Below are positions 1 to 8,511 of a DNA stretch of 13,413 bases, piece by piece (positions within the stretch are counted from its first letter, which is position 1; every line of letters starts with the position of its first letter). This stretch comes from JAVXTH01 sp036642795 (GTDB lineage Bacteria > Bacillota_I > Bacilli_A > Erysipelotrichales > Erysipelotrichaceae), in contig JAVXTH010000035.1 in NCBI GenBank assembly GCA_036642795.1, forward strand, positions 1 through 13,413. Direction: 5' to 3'. The position numbers and the translations under genes were made by a program. Below the pieces are notes generated by a model. The model had not been told where the DNA came from, did not search any database, and saw only the letters and a list, made by a program, of their open reading frames with translations.

Positions 1-16
1 AGACACAACCGTGTCT
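1..16 (-). terminator. Probable intrinsic terminator of the ABC transporter gene, cut by the window edge
   Basis: Read on the minus strand, the stop codon of the ABC gene runs straight into a perfect 6-bp stem (positions 11-16 with 1-6) closed by a 4-base loop (7-10). The stem reaches the first base of the window, so any T tract lies outside. The position at the end of the gene and the perfect stem support a terminator, but the U tail cannot be seen. Confidence 0.5.
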
Positions 17-2382
17 TATTCACTACGCAGTGCTGCTACGGCATCTTTCTTAGAAGCCATGCGAGCTGGAATATGTCCACCCAGCATCGTTAATACCGTA
101 GAAATGATAACTAATAGGATTGCATGTGATAATTGAAGCTGAGCAACCCCGGTTAAATCGGTCATATTATATATAATCGCATTGATTGGAAACGTACATA
201 AGTAAGCCACAAAGACTCCTAGTATACCTGAGAACACCCCAAGAATACATGTCTCCGCATCAAAGACACGGGTAATATCTTTCTTACGTGCTCCCAATGC
301 TTTTAAGATACCAATCTCCTTGTTTCTTTCTAATACCGAAGTATAGGTAATGATACAAATCATAATCAATGAAACTACCAAAGATATCGCGGCAAAGGCA
401 ACGAGTACAACCGTTATACCATCTAAAATACCTGCTGTCATTTCTGACATTGTTTTCGCTAAGTCGGTATAAACTACTTGTTCTTCTTCACTTTTCCCAA
501 CATTGTATTTATCTAAATAAGCCGTTACTTTATCTTTACTTTCAAAATTCTCCGGATATACCATTGCCATAAATGGTTTCGCATCGCCACCTAAGTAAGC
601 TAAGAACGATTGTTTTTTGGCTTCATCCATTTTTTCCATCGTCATAATATTATAATCAACACTGCTTTGTGCTTTCACAATATCACTGTTTATGGAATGA
701 TTAATTACTAATTGTGATAATTTATCACTATAAGCAATGCCACTTCCTAAGATACCAATCGAAACACTTTGTTTTTGACGAACAATGCCACTGATTTTTA
801 AGGTTGTGGCCTTTTCATTTTGATACATCGCTTCATAATCATTTCCCGGTAAATAGGTTCCATAGGTTGTTTTTTGATAATAATCGTCATTATCAATCAA
901 TTTAAACTCTTTCCCAACAATATCTTCAAACTTCAATTTCTTTAATCCATCTACTTGAAAGCCTAGCTCTTTAAGAATGTTATAATCTAAGCGATTCTTT
1001 TGATCAATAACCAACACCAAATCCGTTGCCTGCTTTGGATAACTTCCTTGTAAGACATCATAATTCTTTTCAAGATAAGAAACATCACCTTTTTTTATCA
1101 CTTCAGGATACGATGCTAAACCTATACTACTCATGGAAGTAGTACTCGCCATACTTTGAACATTGGCATCTTTATCCATTCCTGCTCCACCAAGTCGAAT
1201 TGGTTTAATCACGTCTTCACTTTTCCCAAGCAGATTCATATGAACCAGGCGCGTATAACCGATACTATGAGAAATCTTAGGATCAATCTTGCTTAAGTAT
1301 TTCATATAATCATCATTGAACCCGTTATGATGAAGAATTTGAAAATCCATTGGATCATATAATTCCACTGACTTACCTTTTGGATAGGCATTTTCTTTAC
1401 TCACCTGTTTTTTCATCGCTTGATGGGTTGCTTGCATATCTTCTTTGTTCATCTTCATTGTTGTTTGTGAGATCATAATTGGATATTCGGATAAAGCATC
1501 TTGTTGAAAGGAATCAATCTGGATCTTAAATCCATTTGATAAACTCAAAATCACAGCGATTCCAATAATTCCAATACTAGAGGCAAAGGCAGTTAAAAAG
1601 GTTCTACCTTTTTTTGTTCGAATGTTATTAAAAGATAATTTTAATGCTGTTATAAAACTCATATTTGTTTTCTTTAAAGAAAAATCGCTATCGTTGTATG
1701 TTTCTTTAAACGGATTTGAATCCGCAATAATTTTCCCATCTTCAAATTGAATAATTCGATCCGCATACTGCTTGGCAAGTTCTGGATTATGGGTAACCAT
1801 AATCACCAAACGTTCGTTCGCAACTTCTTTAATTAAATCCATGATTTGAATGCTGGTATGGGTATCCAGTGCACCGGTTGGTTCATCACATAATAGTATT
1901 TCAGGATTATTTGCTAAGGCTCTAGCAATCGCAACTCGTTGCATTTGTCCTCCCGATAATTGATTTGGTTTTTTATGTAGATGTTCTTGTAAACCAACTT
2001 GCTTTAATACTTCAAGCGCCCGTTCCTGTTTTTCTTTTGTTGAAACACCACTTAGGGTCATTGCCAACTCAACATTTTGAACAATGCTTAAGTGCATAAT
2101 TAAGTTATAGCTTTGAAATACAAAGCCAATGGAATTATTACGATAAGCATCCCAGTCTTTATCTTTAAAATCAATCGTTGCTTTTCCTTTGATGATTAAA
2201 TCTCCATCATCGTAATGATCTAGACCACCAATGATATTTAAACAAGTTGTTTTACCTGAACCACTTTTTCCTAAAATCGCAACAAATTCCTTTTCTCGAA
2301 AAGCAACACTAATACCATCCAGTGCCTTTGTTTCAATATCTCCAATATGATATGTTTTTTTAATATTTTTAAGTTCTAACAT
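16..2382 (-). CDS. Fused ABC transporter, ATP-binding domain plus MacB/FtsX-like permease
   Basis: 788 residues. The N-terminal ~225 residues are an ABC ATPase of the LolD/MacB type: Walker A GKSGSGKTT (38-46), Q-loop Gln91, signature LSGGQ (143-147), Walker B ending in Glu168 and switch His199. The rest is an FtsX-type permease: one membrane helix near 262-284, a large extracytoplasmic region (about 285-650), then three helices near 655-682, 712-735 and 753-770. The cytoplasmic motif RNKEIGILKALGA (687-699) is typical of the family. This is MacB topology with ATPase and permease in one chain, probably working as a dimer. Family members export peptides, antimicrobials or lipids, or act mechanically on the envelope; the substrate cannot be read here. 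No membrane-fusion partner or two-component system is adjacent. A GAGGGA ribosome-binding site lies just before the ATG at 2382. All catalytic motifs look intact. Confidence 0.9.
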   Translation of the reverse strand: MLELKNIKKTYHIGDIETKALDGISVAFREKEFVAILGKSGSGKTTCLNIIGGLDHYDDGDLIIKGKATIDFKDKDWDAYRNNSIGFVFQSYNLIMHLSIVQNVELAMTLSGVSTKEKQERALEVLKQVGLQEHLHKKPNQLSGGQMQRVAIARALANNPEILLCDEPTGALDTHTSIQIMDLIKEVANERLVIMVTHNPELAKQYADRIIQFEDGKIIADSNPFKETYNDSDFSLKKTNMSFITALKLSFNNIRTKKGRTFLTAFASSIGIIGIAVILSLSNGFKIQIDSFQQDALSEYPIMISQTTMKMNKEDMQATHQAMKKQVSKENAYPKGKSVELYDPMDFQILHHNGFNDDYMKYLSKIDPKISHSIGYTRLVHMNLLGKSEDVIKPIRLGGAGMDKDANVQSMASTTSMSSIGLASYPEVIKKGDVSYLEKNYDVLQGSYPKQATDLVLVIDQKNRLDYNILKELGFQVDGLKKLKFEDIVGKEFKLIDNDDYYQKTTYGTYLPGNDYEAMYQNEKATTLKISGIVRQKQSVSIGILGSGIAYSDKLSQLVINHSINSDIVKAQSSVDYNIMTMEKMDEAKKQSFLAYLGGDAKPFMAMVYPENFESKDKVTAYLDKYNVGKSEEEQVVYTDLAKTMSEMTAGILDGITVVLVAFAAISLVVSLIMICIITYTSVLERNKEIGILKALGARKKDITRVFDAETCILGVFSGILGVFVAYLCTFPINAIIYNMTDLTGVAQLQLSHAILLVIISTVLTMLGGHIPARMASKKDAVAALRSE

Positions 2383-2403
2383 AAGGATCCCTCAATTTTC
2401 TTT

Positions 2404-2436
2404 ATTTTAAAGCATTGATTCTTAATACTTCTTAAT
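2404..2436 (-). promoter_or_regulatory. Candidate activator-dependent promoter of the ABC transporter gene with 8-bp direct repeats
   Basis: On the minus strand ATTAAGAA occurs twice in tandem (2429-2436 and 2419-2426), a 10-bp period or one helical turn. It is followed by a TAAAAT -10-like hexamer at 2404-2409. No TTGACA-like -35 lies 16-18 bp upstream of that hexamer; the repeats cover that place. Direct repeats with one-turn spacing over a missing -35 are how OmpR/PhoB-family response regulators usually bind. The regulator is unknown and none of that family is encoded in the window. The repeats are seen; the function is inferred. Confidence 0.4.
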
Positions 2437-2454
2437 CATAAAACTTATTTTCCC

Positions 2455-2492
2455 AAAGTCAAGAAAAGCGATAAATCTTACGATTCATCGCT
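2455..2492 (-). terminator. Intrinsic terminator of the c-di-GMP operon
   Basis: Directly after the TAG stop at 2493, the minus strand forms an 11-bp stem (2482-2492 with 2467-2477, one G-U pair) with a GTAA tetraloop. A U-rich tail follows (TTTTCTT, then GACTTT). It should separate the c-di-GMP genes from the ABC transporter gene 110 nt downstream. Confidence 0.85.
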
Positions 2493-5303
2493 CTAATTTC
2501 GATAAAATACAATTTGACTTTTCCCATTCTTTTTCGCATCATATAAAGCTTTATCTGCACATTTAAACAAATCAACAAAGGTGTTCGCATCATTTGGATA
2601 TAAAGCAATTCCAACACTTTCACTAATCCCTTGTACTTCAAGTTCTTCCTTCGCTTGCTTTAAAATCATTTCTAATTGTCGTGCTTTTTCGATTACTAAT
2701 TCTTTTGAAGAAACATTCTTTAAGAAGACAACAAATTCATCGCCTCCTGCTCTTCCCACAATATCATCATTGCGGAAAGCTTTCTTTAAAGAAGCACCGA
2801 TAATTTGAATGGCTTTATCACCATATAAATGACCATAGGTATCATTGATTTCTTTAAAATCATCGATATCAACAAGTAACATCGCATGATTATAATGTTT
2901 TCCTTCTTCTTCTAAATACTTCTTAATGTAATTCTCCATCGTTACTTTATTAAGTAAACCACTTAATAAATCATGATGAGCCTTTTCTTTTAATAAAGCA
3001 TTTTCTTGAATATATTCATTTACATCGGTAATCGTTCCAATCGCTCGAACGGCAATATTATTTTGATCAAAAATCATCGTAACTTTAATTCGACACCAAA
3101 TATAGTTTCCTTCTTGATTTCGAATTCTAAATTCGGTTTCCAGTCCTTCGCCTTCTTGAATCTTCTTTCTTAAATTCATGAAAGTTGGAATATCATCCTC
3201 ATAAATAAAATCGGTTTTCATCATTTCATCAAAGAAATGATGAGTTGGTAAGCCATAGGAGAACTTTCGTTCAAAAGCCGGTGAAGTATACATCGTTTGA
3301 TTTTCCATGTCCCACTCAAAGATAATATCTTGAGTTTGTTCGACAATGATGCGATAGCGCTCTTCACTTGTATTGATGACTTCTTGAAGATGCTTCGATG
3401 AAGTGACATCCATAAACAAACATTGACAACAAGCACTACCATCTTTCTCTTCACTGCGACTACCATTGACCAAGTACCAAACAATTTCATTGTTTTTTAC
3501 TAATACTCGGCAATCAAAACTAAATTGTTCTTCGCCACTTTTAATAAAGTTCTTAATTTCGTTAATCACTTTTTTACGATCATTTTTATAAATGAAATCC
3601 ATTGAAGTTTGCTCATGATAATATTGAAAGAATTCATTACTTGTCAAATCAAATATTTCATAAAAACCATCATTGGCATAAGCAACACTTACATTATGAT
3701 TCACATTAAACTTAACAATTCCACCCGGTACTTTGTTCATTAAAGTCAATAATTTTTCTTGCATGTTTTTATTATCGGTAATATCAATAAAGACAGCTTG
3801 GACCACCTGCTGCCCGTCCTCTTCAATAATTCTTGAACCATGGCCACTCAGCCATGCGATACTACCATCTTTTTTACGTACTCTAAATTCAACACAAATT
3901 GGTTTATTCTCTTTAATCTGTTTAATGACGGTAGCATAAACATTAGGAATATCATCTGGATATACCATATGAATGCCATTACCTCGGCCATGTTCCCCTT
4001 GGAAATCACGACTTGAATAACCACCTAGTTTATAAAAACCATCGGATGCAAGTTTTATATCAAAATTATCATTGATAACAATTTTCGCAACGCCTCCCGG
4101 AATCGCATTAATCAATTCATCTCGTTCCATCGTTTCCTTTTTCAAAGAATTACTTGCTTCTTTAAAAGTAAGCGGTGTTTTTTCAATATAGTTTGGTTTG
4201 TTGACACTATTTATTAATTTACTTTGATCGTTTACAATCAAGTTTGCTTTTTCATCTGCATAAGTGTTTTTAATCTTCTCAAATCCATCGCTCACTTTAT
4301 CAAAGCACTGCATCATTTCATCTGAGAAACAGCCACATTCTCCATCATGAATCATCTTGATTGCCAATTTATGCGAGTAGGGTTCTTTATACACTCGATG
4401 CGCCGTTAACGCATCGTATACATCACAAATCGAAACAATTTGGGCACACAATGGAATCTCATCACCAGCAAGCTGATCTGGATAACCACCACCATCCCAA
4501 CGTTCATGGTGAAAACGACAAACATTACAGCTATAACTCATAAACTCGTTATCATCGATATGTTGGAAACGCTTGGCAATTTCCCAGCCTTTAATCGTAT
4601 GCGTCTTCATAACTTCAAATTCTTCATTTGTTAATAAAGATGGCTTCAATAAAATTGAATCCGGTATCGCTATCTTTCCAATATCATGTAAGGGTGAGGC
4701 ACTAGTAATCGCTTCTACCTCTTTGGGCGTTAAATGATAACGCGGACATAGTTGCATTACCTTATTTGCTAACAGCTCTGTAAACAAGCGGATACGCTTA
4801 ATATGTTGACCAGACTCCAAAGAACGATACTCGACCATCGTACTTAAAGCATCCAATCTTGCTTCACTTTGAATTCTGAAGTTTTTCGTTTCAAGGTTAA
4901 TCAATGCTTCTAAATTATGTTTATGTTCATATAATTCAATTACATTTCGAAGTCGGTTTTTCACTATCATTGCTTCAAATGGTTCAACAATGACATCATA
5001 AGCACCTAATTCTAAACATTTTGCTTCATACTCGGAATAATCATTATTGGATATTAAAATAATTGGAATGCGCTCTAACAATCCTTCTTCTTTTAAATGT
5101 TCCATCAATTCAAAGCCATCCATACCAGGCATATTAATGTTTAATAAAATAGCTTTTATCTGTTTGCTTTTTTCCCGTATAAAAGCGAAAGCATCTTCAC
5201 CGTTTGTTTGTTCCGATACAATATAATCTTTTAAGATTAAAGATAAACGGTGACGATTCTTCTTTGAATTATCAACAATTAAAATATTCTTCTTCACGCT
5301 CAT
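2493..5303 (-). CDS. REC-HD-GYP-PAS-PAS-PAS-GGDEF cyclic-di-GMP turnover protein with degenerate receiver
   Basis: 936 residues from the ATG at 5303, chosen because AAGGGA lies 7 nt upstream; the in-frame ATG at 5309 leaves almost no spacing. Order: receiver (~5-120), HD-GYP phosphodiesterase (~145-330), three PAS domains (~394-510, 519-635, 646-765; the first two share a PGG...DGFY pattern and look duplicated), GGDEF cyclase (774-933). HD-GYP has every ligand of the trinuclear-metal type: Glu163, His167, His207-Asp208, His235, His265-His266, Asp294, plus a full GYP motif. GGDEF is intact (853-857), with an inhibitory I-site R844-x-x-D847 five residues upstream. The receiver has Asn55 at the phospho-Asp position, Glu107 for the conserved Lys and Asn12 in the acidic pocket, so it is probably not phosphorylated. 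The protein may both make and degrade c-di-GMP, with PAS input choosing the direction. No membrane segment is seen. It is second in an operon, 33 nt after the EAL gene. Confidence 0.92.
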   Translation of the reverse strand: MSVKKNILIVDNSKKNRHRLSLILKDYIVSEQTNGEDAFAFIREKSKQIKAILLNINMPGMDGFELMEHLKEEGLLERIPIILISNNDYSEYEAKCLELGAYDVIVEPFEAMIVKNRLRNVIELYEHKHNLEALINLETKNFRIQSEARLDALSTMVEYRSLESGQHIKRIRLFTELLANKVMQLCPRYHLTPKEVEAITSASPLHDIGKIAIPDSILLKPSLLTNEEFEVMKTHTIKGWEIAKRFQHIDDNEFMSYSCNVCRFHHERWDGGGYPDQLAGDEIPLCAQIVSICDVYDALTAHRVYKEPYSHKLAIKMIHDGECGCFSDEMMQCFDKVSDGFEKIKNTYADEKANLIVNDQSKLINSVNKPNYIEKTPLTFKEASNSLKKETMERDELINAIPGGVAKIVINDNFDIKLASDGFYKLGGYSSRDFQGEHGRGNGIHMVYPDDIPNVYATVIKQIKENKPICVEFRVRKKDGSIAWLSGHGSRIIEEDGQQVVQAVFIDITDNKNMQEKLLTLMNKVPGGIVKFNVNHNVSVAYANDGFYEIFDLTSNEFFQYYHEQTSMDFIYKNDRKKVINEIKNFIKSGEEQFSFDCRVLVKNNEIVWYLVNGSRSEEKDGSACCQCLFMDVTSSKHLQEVINTSEERYRIIVEQTQDIIFEWDMENQTMYTSPAFERKFSYGLPTHHFFDEMMKTDFIYEDDIPTFMNLRKKIQEGEGLETEFRIRNQEGNYIWCRIKVTMIFDQNNIAVRAIGTITDVNEYIQENALLKEKAHHDLLSGLLNKVTMENYIKKYLEEEGKHYNHAMLLVDIDDFKEINDTYGHLYGDKAIQIIGASLKKAFRNDDIVGRAGGDEFVVFLKNVSSKELVIEKARQLEMILKQAKEELEVQGISESVGIALYPNDANTFVDLFKCADKALYDAKKNGKSQIVFYRN

Positions 5304-5310
5304 AAACATA

Positions 5311-5316
5311 TCCCTT
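5311..5316 (-). promoter_or_regulatory. Ribosome-binding site deciding the start of the REC-HD-GYP-GGDEF gene
   Basis: AAGGGA on the minus strand sits 7 nt before the ATG at 5303. It is about 1 nt from the alternative ATG at 5309, which is too close for initiation. Confidence 0.65.
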
Positions 5317-5336
5317 CACTCAATTAACTTTACGTT

Positions 5337-7565
5337 CTACAGAAATGATTCAAAATCTTTGACACTTACTGCTCTCGAATAATAATAGCCTTGAATACAA
5401 TCACAAGCTAATTCTTTACATAAATCAACTTGAATTTGGGTTTCAATACCTTCCGCAATTACTTCCATTTCTAAGTCTTTGGCCATCGATACAATATTCT
5501 TAACGATTATTTTACCCCGTTTTGTATCGACACTTTCATTAAAGAAATTCTTATCAATCTTAACAATATCAACCCGTATTCCATGTAACATATTTAAAGA
5601 GGAATAACCTGAGCCAAAATCATCCATCGATACTTTAAAACCACGTTGATGTAATTCATCGTTAATACTTACCAAACTATCGCCATCTTCAAAGAACATA
5701 CGCTCCGTAATTTCAATTACGATCAGTTTAGGATCAATATCATATTTCTTTAACATCGCACATAAGTTCTCCACATAATTTAATTGGAAGACCGTTTGTC
5801 TTGCTTGATTAATTGAAATTGGGAGTAGTTTCATTCCTCTTTCTCGCCAATCAACTAAGACTTTACAAGCACTTTCAATCATATAAATATCGAGTTTCTT
5901 CACAAAACCATTGCGTTCAAATAATGGGATAAAATCATTTGGCATAATCATTTTATCATTTTTAATCCAACGTACAAGTCCTTCACAACCAATTAATACG
6001 GGTTTATCTTGATTAATTAATACTTGTGGTTGTAAGTACATTTTCATTTCACCCGTTAATAAAGCTTCATTCATTGTATTCTCAATTTCTTGTTCCTTTA
6101 ATAAACTTTGAATGATTTCCGTATCATAGAAATTCATCGTTGTTTCATGAATACCCCGTATCTTTGATAAAGCCATTCGTGCTTTATCACCAATGCTACT
6201 TACTTCATCATTTGTTTGTTCAACTAAATAAATACCGATGGCAATGGATAAAGAATGAGGATTATTCTTATCAATTTCATACGTACAGATTGTATTTGAA
6301 AGATTCATTAAACGTTGTTTTAAACTAGCTACATCTTTATAAGTTAATAACAAATGGAAATTATCAGCATTAAAACGTGCATAGGTTTCATTGCTCTTAC
6401 ATTCATTTTTAATCGTATCACCCATAAATTTCAATAATTCATTTCCTTGTTTATAACCAAAGATATCATTCACAACTTTAAACTTATTTATATTCAATAT
6501 AATATAAGCATATTGGTTGCCTTCCATCTTTAATAATTTCTGTACTTTTACTTCAAATAAATTCTTATTCGGACCATGGGTCACATCATCAATAAACGCC
6601 ATATCTTGAAGTTCTCGTTTGGCTTTATTATTTAAATAATTCAAAATTAATATAATAATAATTATTAAGGCAAAGAAGGTCATTATAATAATGATCGAAT
6701 GAAAATAAACATCATCTAATAATTGATTCAATTGACTATCTAAAACTTCACTTGAAGTGATTGAGAATACATACCAATCCTTTAATTCCAGTGGTTGATA
6801 ATCTAGATACTTTTGTCTACCTTCTAAAGTGATTTCCATACTACCATGTTTTCTTAACTTAACATCTTCAATCATATCTTTTACTTCTTGTCTGTTTTCT
6901 TTACTTTTATCAAAATAATCTAATAAGTTATTCCCAACATTTATCTTTAGTTTAAGATTGGGACGAGTAATGATATTACCATCTTTATCACAGATATAAG
7001 AATAACCTTTGCCTTTAAAATCCGTCATTTTAAAGACTCGATTTAAATATTGAGTTTCATACGTACAAGTTAATAAAGCAATGACTTGATCATCCTGATA
7101 GATTGGTTGGGTTAATAAGATTACCGTTACATTGGGATCTACAATGGCTGGCCGTGGACCGCTTATCATTGCGTTACCTTGAAAACCATTGATTACATAA
7201 TCATCCTTACTTGTGTCACCACCACTTTTATTATCATGGGTGATGTAAGTACCATCCGGAAAGGTAAGTGCACAACGTAAGAAGCCATAGTTTTCAACGG
7301 TTGTATTCATCATTTTTAATACTTTATCACCATGTAAATCTTCATCGCTTAAATACGTAGAAAAAGCTGACATCACTTCAAACTGATCTTCAATCTTTTT
7401 ATTAATGTTCGCAGCATTATTGGATGATATGGCAGATAGTTTTTCATAGATTTCAGTTGTTAAATTACTCTCTAAATTATTTTTAAACGTCGTGATTGAA
7501 AAAATGATAATAATAAATGCAGTTATAACGACGCCTAGTACTCCTACAGCTAGACTTTTTTTCAT
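5337..7565 (-). CDS. Membrane dCache-GGDEF(degenerate)-EAL cyclic-di-GMP phosphodiesterase
   Basis: 742 residues. A membrane helix (5-27), an extracytoplasmic region of about 255 residues resembling a dCache ligand sensor (33-285) and a second helix (289-311) lead to a GGDEF domain (320-480) and an EAL domain (~490-742). The GGDEF signature reads NADNF (399-403), and the metal-binding Asp of the usual LDID segment is Asn (LNIN, 357-360). Cyclase activity is therefore unlikely, though GTP binding as an allosteric signal remains possible. The EAL residues are present: Glu528 (motif reads EGL), Asn586, Glu618, Asp648-Asp649, Lys669, Glu705 and Gln725. Hydrolysis of c-di-GMP to pGpG is expected, controlled by an external small molecule. 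It is the first gene of an operon with the REC-HD-GYP-GGDEF gene. The ligand cannot be predicted. Confidence 0.92.
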   Translation of the reverse strand: MKKSLAVGVLGVVITAFIIIIFSITTFKNNLESNLTTEIYEKLSAISSNNAANINKKIEDQFEVMSAFSTYLSDEDLHGDKVLKMMNTTVENYGFLRCALTFPDGTYITHDNKSGGDTSKDDYVINGFQGNAMISGPRPAIVDPNVTVILLTQPIYQDDQVIALLTCTYETQYLNRVFKMTDFKGKGYSYICDKDGNIITRPNLKLKINVGNNLLDYFDKSKENRQEVKDMIEDVKLRKHGSMEITLEGRQKYLDYQPLELKDWYVFSITSSEVLDSQLNQLLDDVYFHSIIIIMTFFALIIIIILILNYLNNKAKRELQDMAFIDDVTHGPNKNLFEVKVQKLLKMEGNQYAYIILNINKFKVVNDIFGYKQGNELLKFMGDTIKNECKSNETYARFNADNFHLLLTYKDVASLKQRLMNLSNTICTYEIDKNNPHSLSIAIGIYLVEQTNDEVSSIGDKARMALSKIRGIHETTMNFYDTEIIQSLLKEQEIENTMNEALLTGEMKMYLQPQVLINQDKPVLIGCEGLVRWIKNDKMIMPNDFIPLFERNGFVKKLDIYMIESACKVLVDWRERGMKLLPISINQARQTVFQLNYVENLCAMLKKYDIDPKLIVIEITERMFFEDGDSLVSINDELHQRGFKVSMDDFGSGYSSLNMLHGIRVDIVKIDKNFFNESVDTKRGKIIVKNIVSMAKDLEMEVIAEGIETQIQVDLCKELACDCIQGYYYSRAVSVKDFESFL

Positions 7566-7569
7566 ATGT

Positions 7570-7587
7570 ATTAGGCCCTTTCCTAAT
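7570..7587 (-). other. Small leader hairpin carrying the Shine-Dalgarno bases of the EAL gene
   Basis: On the minus strand a perfect 6-bp stem (ATTAGG with CCTAAT, 7582-7587 and 7570-7575) encloses AAAGGG (7576-7581). AAAGGG with the adjacent GG is the only ribosome-binding-like sequence before the ATG at 7565, and its spacing of about 10 nt is rather long. The hairpin could modulate initiation. It is short and may be incidental. Confidence 0.3.
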
Positions 7588-7622
7588 CTAGATAAAAGAA
7601 TCAGTTATATAATGTTAGCTTT

Positions 7623-7651
7623 ATATTATCACATGCACTCTTTATAAACAA
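7623..7651 (-). promoter_or_regulatory. Candidate extended -10 promoter of the c-di-GMP operon
   Basis: The minus strand shows TTGTTT (7646-7651), a 17-bp spacer and TAATAT (7623-7628), preceded by TGA to give an extended -10. The -35 match is half. The site lies in the 110-bp gap after the merR-family gene, where no terminator was found, so some read-through from that gene is possible. Confidence 0.4.
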
Positions 7652-7675
7652 CAATTTACGTCATTTCTCATTCAA

Positions 7676-8485
7676 TCAACTGGTTGCGCTTACATGAATT
7701 TGAACTTCACTAATGTATTCACTTACGATTCCGGTTTGATGAATATCAATTCGATACAACTCGAGTGGATTATTTAGGATGGTTAATTGGTTTTCTTCAA
7801 TATAACGTAACATCTTTTTAATACATTTTTCATTGTTATGATAACTACCTTGATAGTAACCTCTCACATACATACCAGCTTCCATTTTATAGTTGCCATG
7901 GTGTGATTCTTCTAATAAAACAAAGATTGATTTGAATTTATTATAATCATGGTTTTTAAAGGCAGTTAAATCAAATTGAGAACCGATGTTTTGATTGCCA
8001 ATAATAAAGAATTGTTCTGGTAATTGATTCTGAAGCTTTTTAATCAAATAATCAACATCTTCTTCTCTAGTGATATCGGCATTCATTAAAAATACGTTAC
8101 GTTCTTCTAGATAAATCGTTTCAATCTTATCCACATCAAAATCAAGGGCAGTTTCAATGTTGGTTAATCTTTGTTTAATATGGAAGCGATGAAGCTTTAA
8201 ATCTTTTTCTTTTTGATCAATTAAAGCTAATTCTTTTTCAAGTAATGCTTTTGTTGATTCAATGCTTCGATGATCTAAAAAGCTTTTAATTCGCTGCATT
8301 GAAAAATCCAAAGAACGAAGTTCTTTGATTAGATTCAAACGATAAATATCGCTTATTTTATAATAGCGATAACCATTCTCGCCACGAATTGGGGTTAAGA
8401 TACCAAGTTCTTCATAATACATTAAAGAATCTTTACCAATTCCATAAAGCTTTGATATTTCACCTATTTTATAATAATCTTTCAT
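7676..8485 (-). CDS. MerR-family transcriptional regulator with a large effector-binding-like C-terminal region
   Basis: 269 residues. The N-terminal ~70 residues are a MerR winged helix-turn-helix (KIGEISKLYGI, then YYEELGIL and GENGYRYY). A charged helix (~75-115) fits the dimerising antiparallel coiled coil. Residues ~120-269 form a second domain of the size and style of BmrR/GyrI-like effector-binding domains, suggesting a small organic ligand rather than a metal; no Cys-rich metal site is seen. An AAGGAGT ribosome-binding site precedes the ATG at 8485. The gene is divergent from the YitT-family gene, and the shared 78-bp gap holds a MerR-type promoter. It most likely activates that neighbour and represses itself. 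The ligand is unknown. Confidence 0.9.
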   Translation of the reverse strand: MKDYYKIGEISKLYGIGKDSLMYYEELGILTPIRGENGYRYYKISDIYRLNLIKELRSLDFSMQRIKSFLDHRSIESTKALLEKELALIDQKEKDLKLHRFHIKQRLTNIETALDFDVDKIETIYLEERNVFLMNADITREEDVDYLIKKLQNQLPEQFFIIGNQNIGSQFDLTAFKNHDYNKFKSIFVLLEESHHGNYKMEAGMYVRGYYQGSYHNNEKCIKKMLRYIEENQLTILNNPLELYRIDIHQTGIVSEYISEVQIHVSATS

Positions 8486-8511
8486 ATGACTCCTTTTTTT
8501 TATTAGAATGC

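Noticed and set aside
4361..4634. Overlapping short plus-strand reading frames within the HD-GYP gene, and similar ones elsewhere
   Set aside because: They lie opposite or out of frame with well-supported genes and show no ribosome-binding site or recognisable protein features.
7566..7675. c-di-GMP (GEMM) riboswitch before the c-di-GMP operon
   Set aside because: The gap is only 110 bp and lacks the conserved GEMM core; only a small hairpin near the start codon was found.
7588..7675. Terminator after the merR-family gene
   Set aside because: Only a 5-bp AT stem (ATAAT/ATTAT) without a T tract was found, so nothing is claimed.
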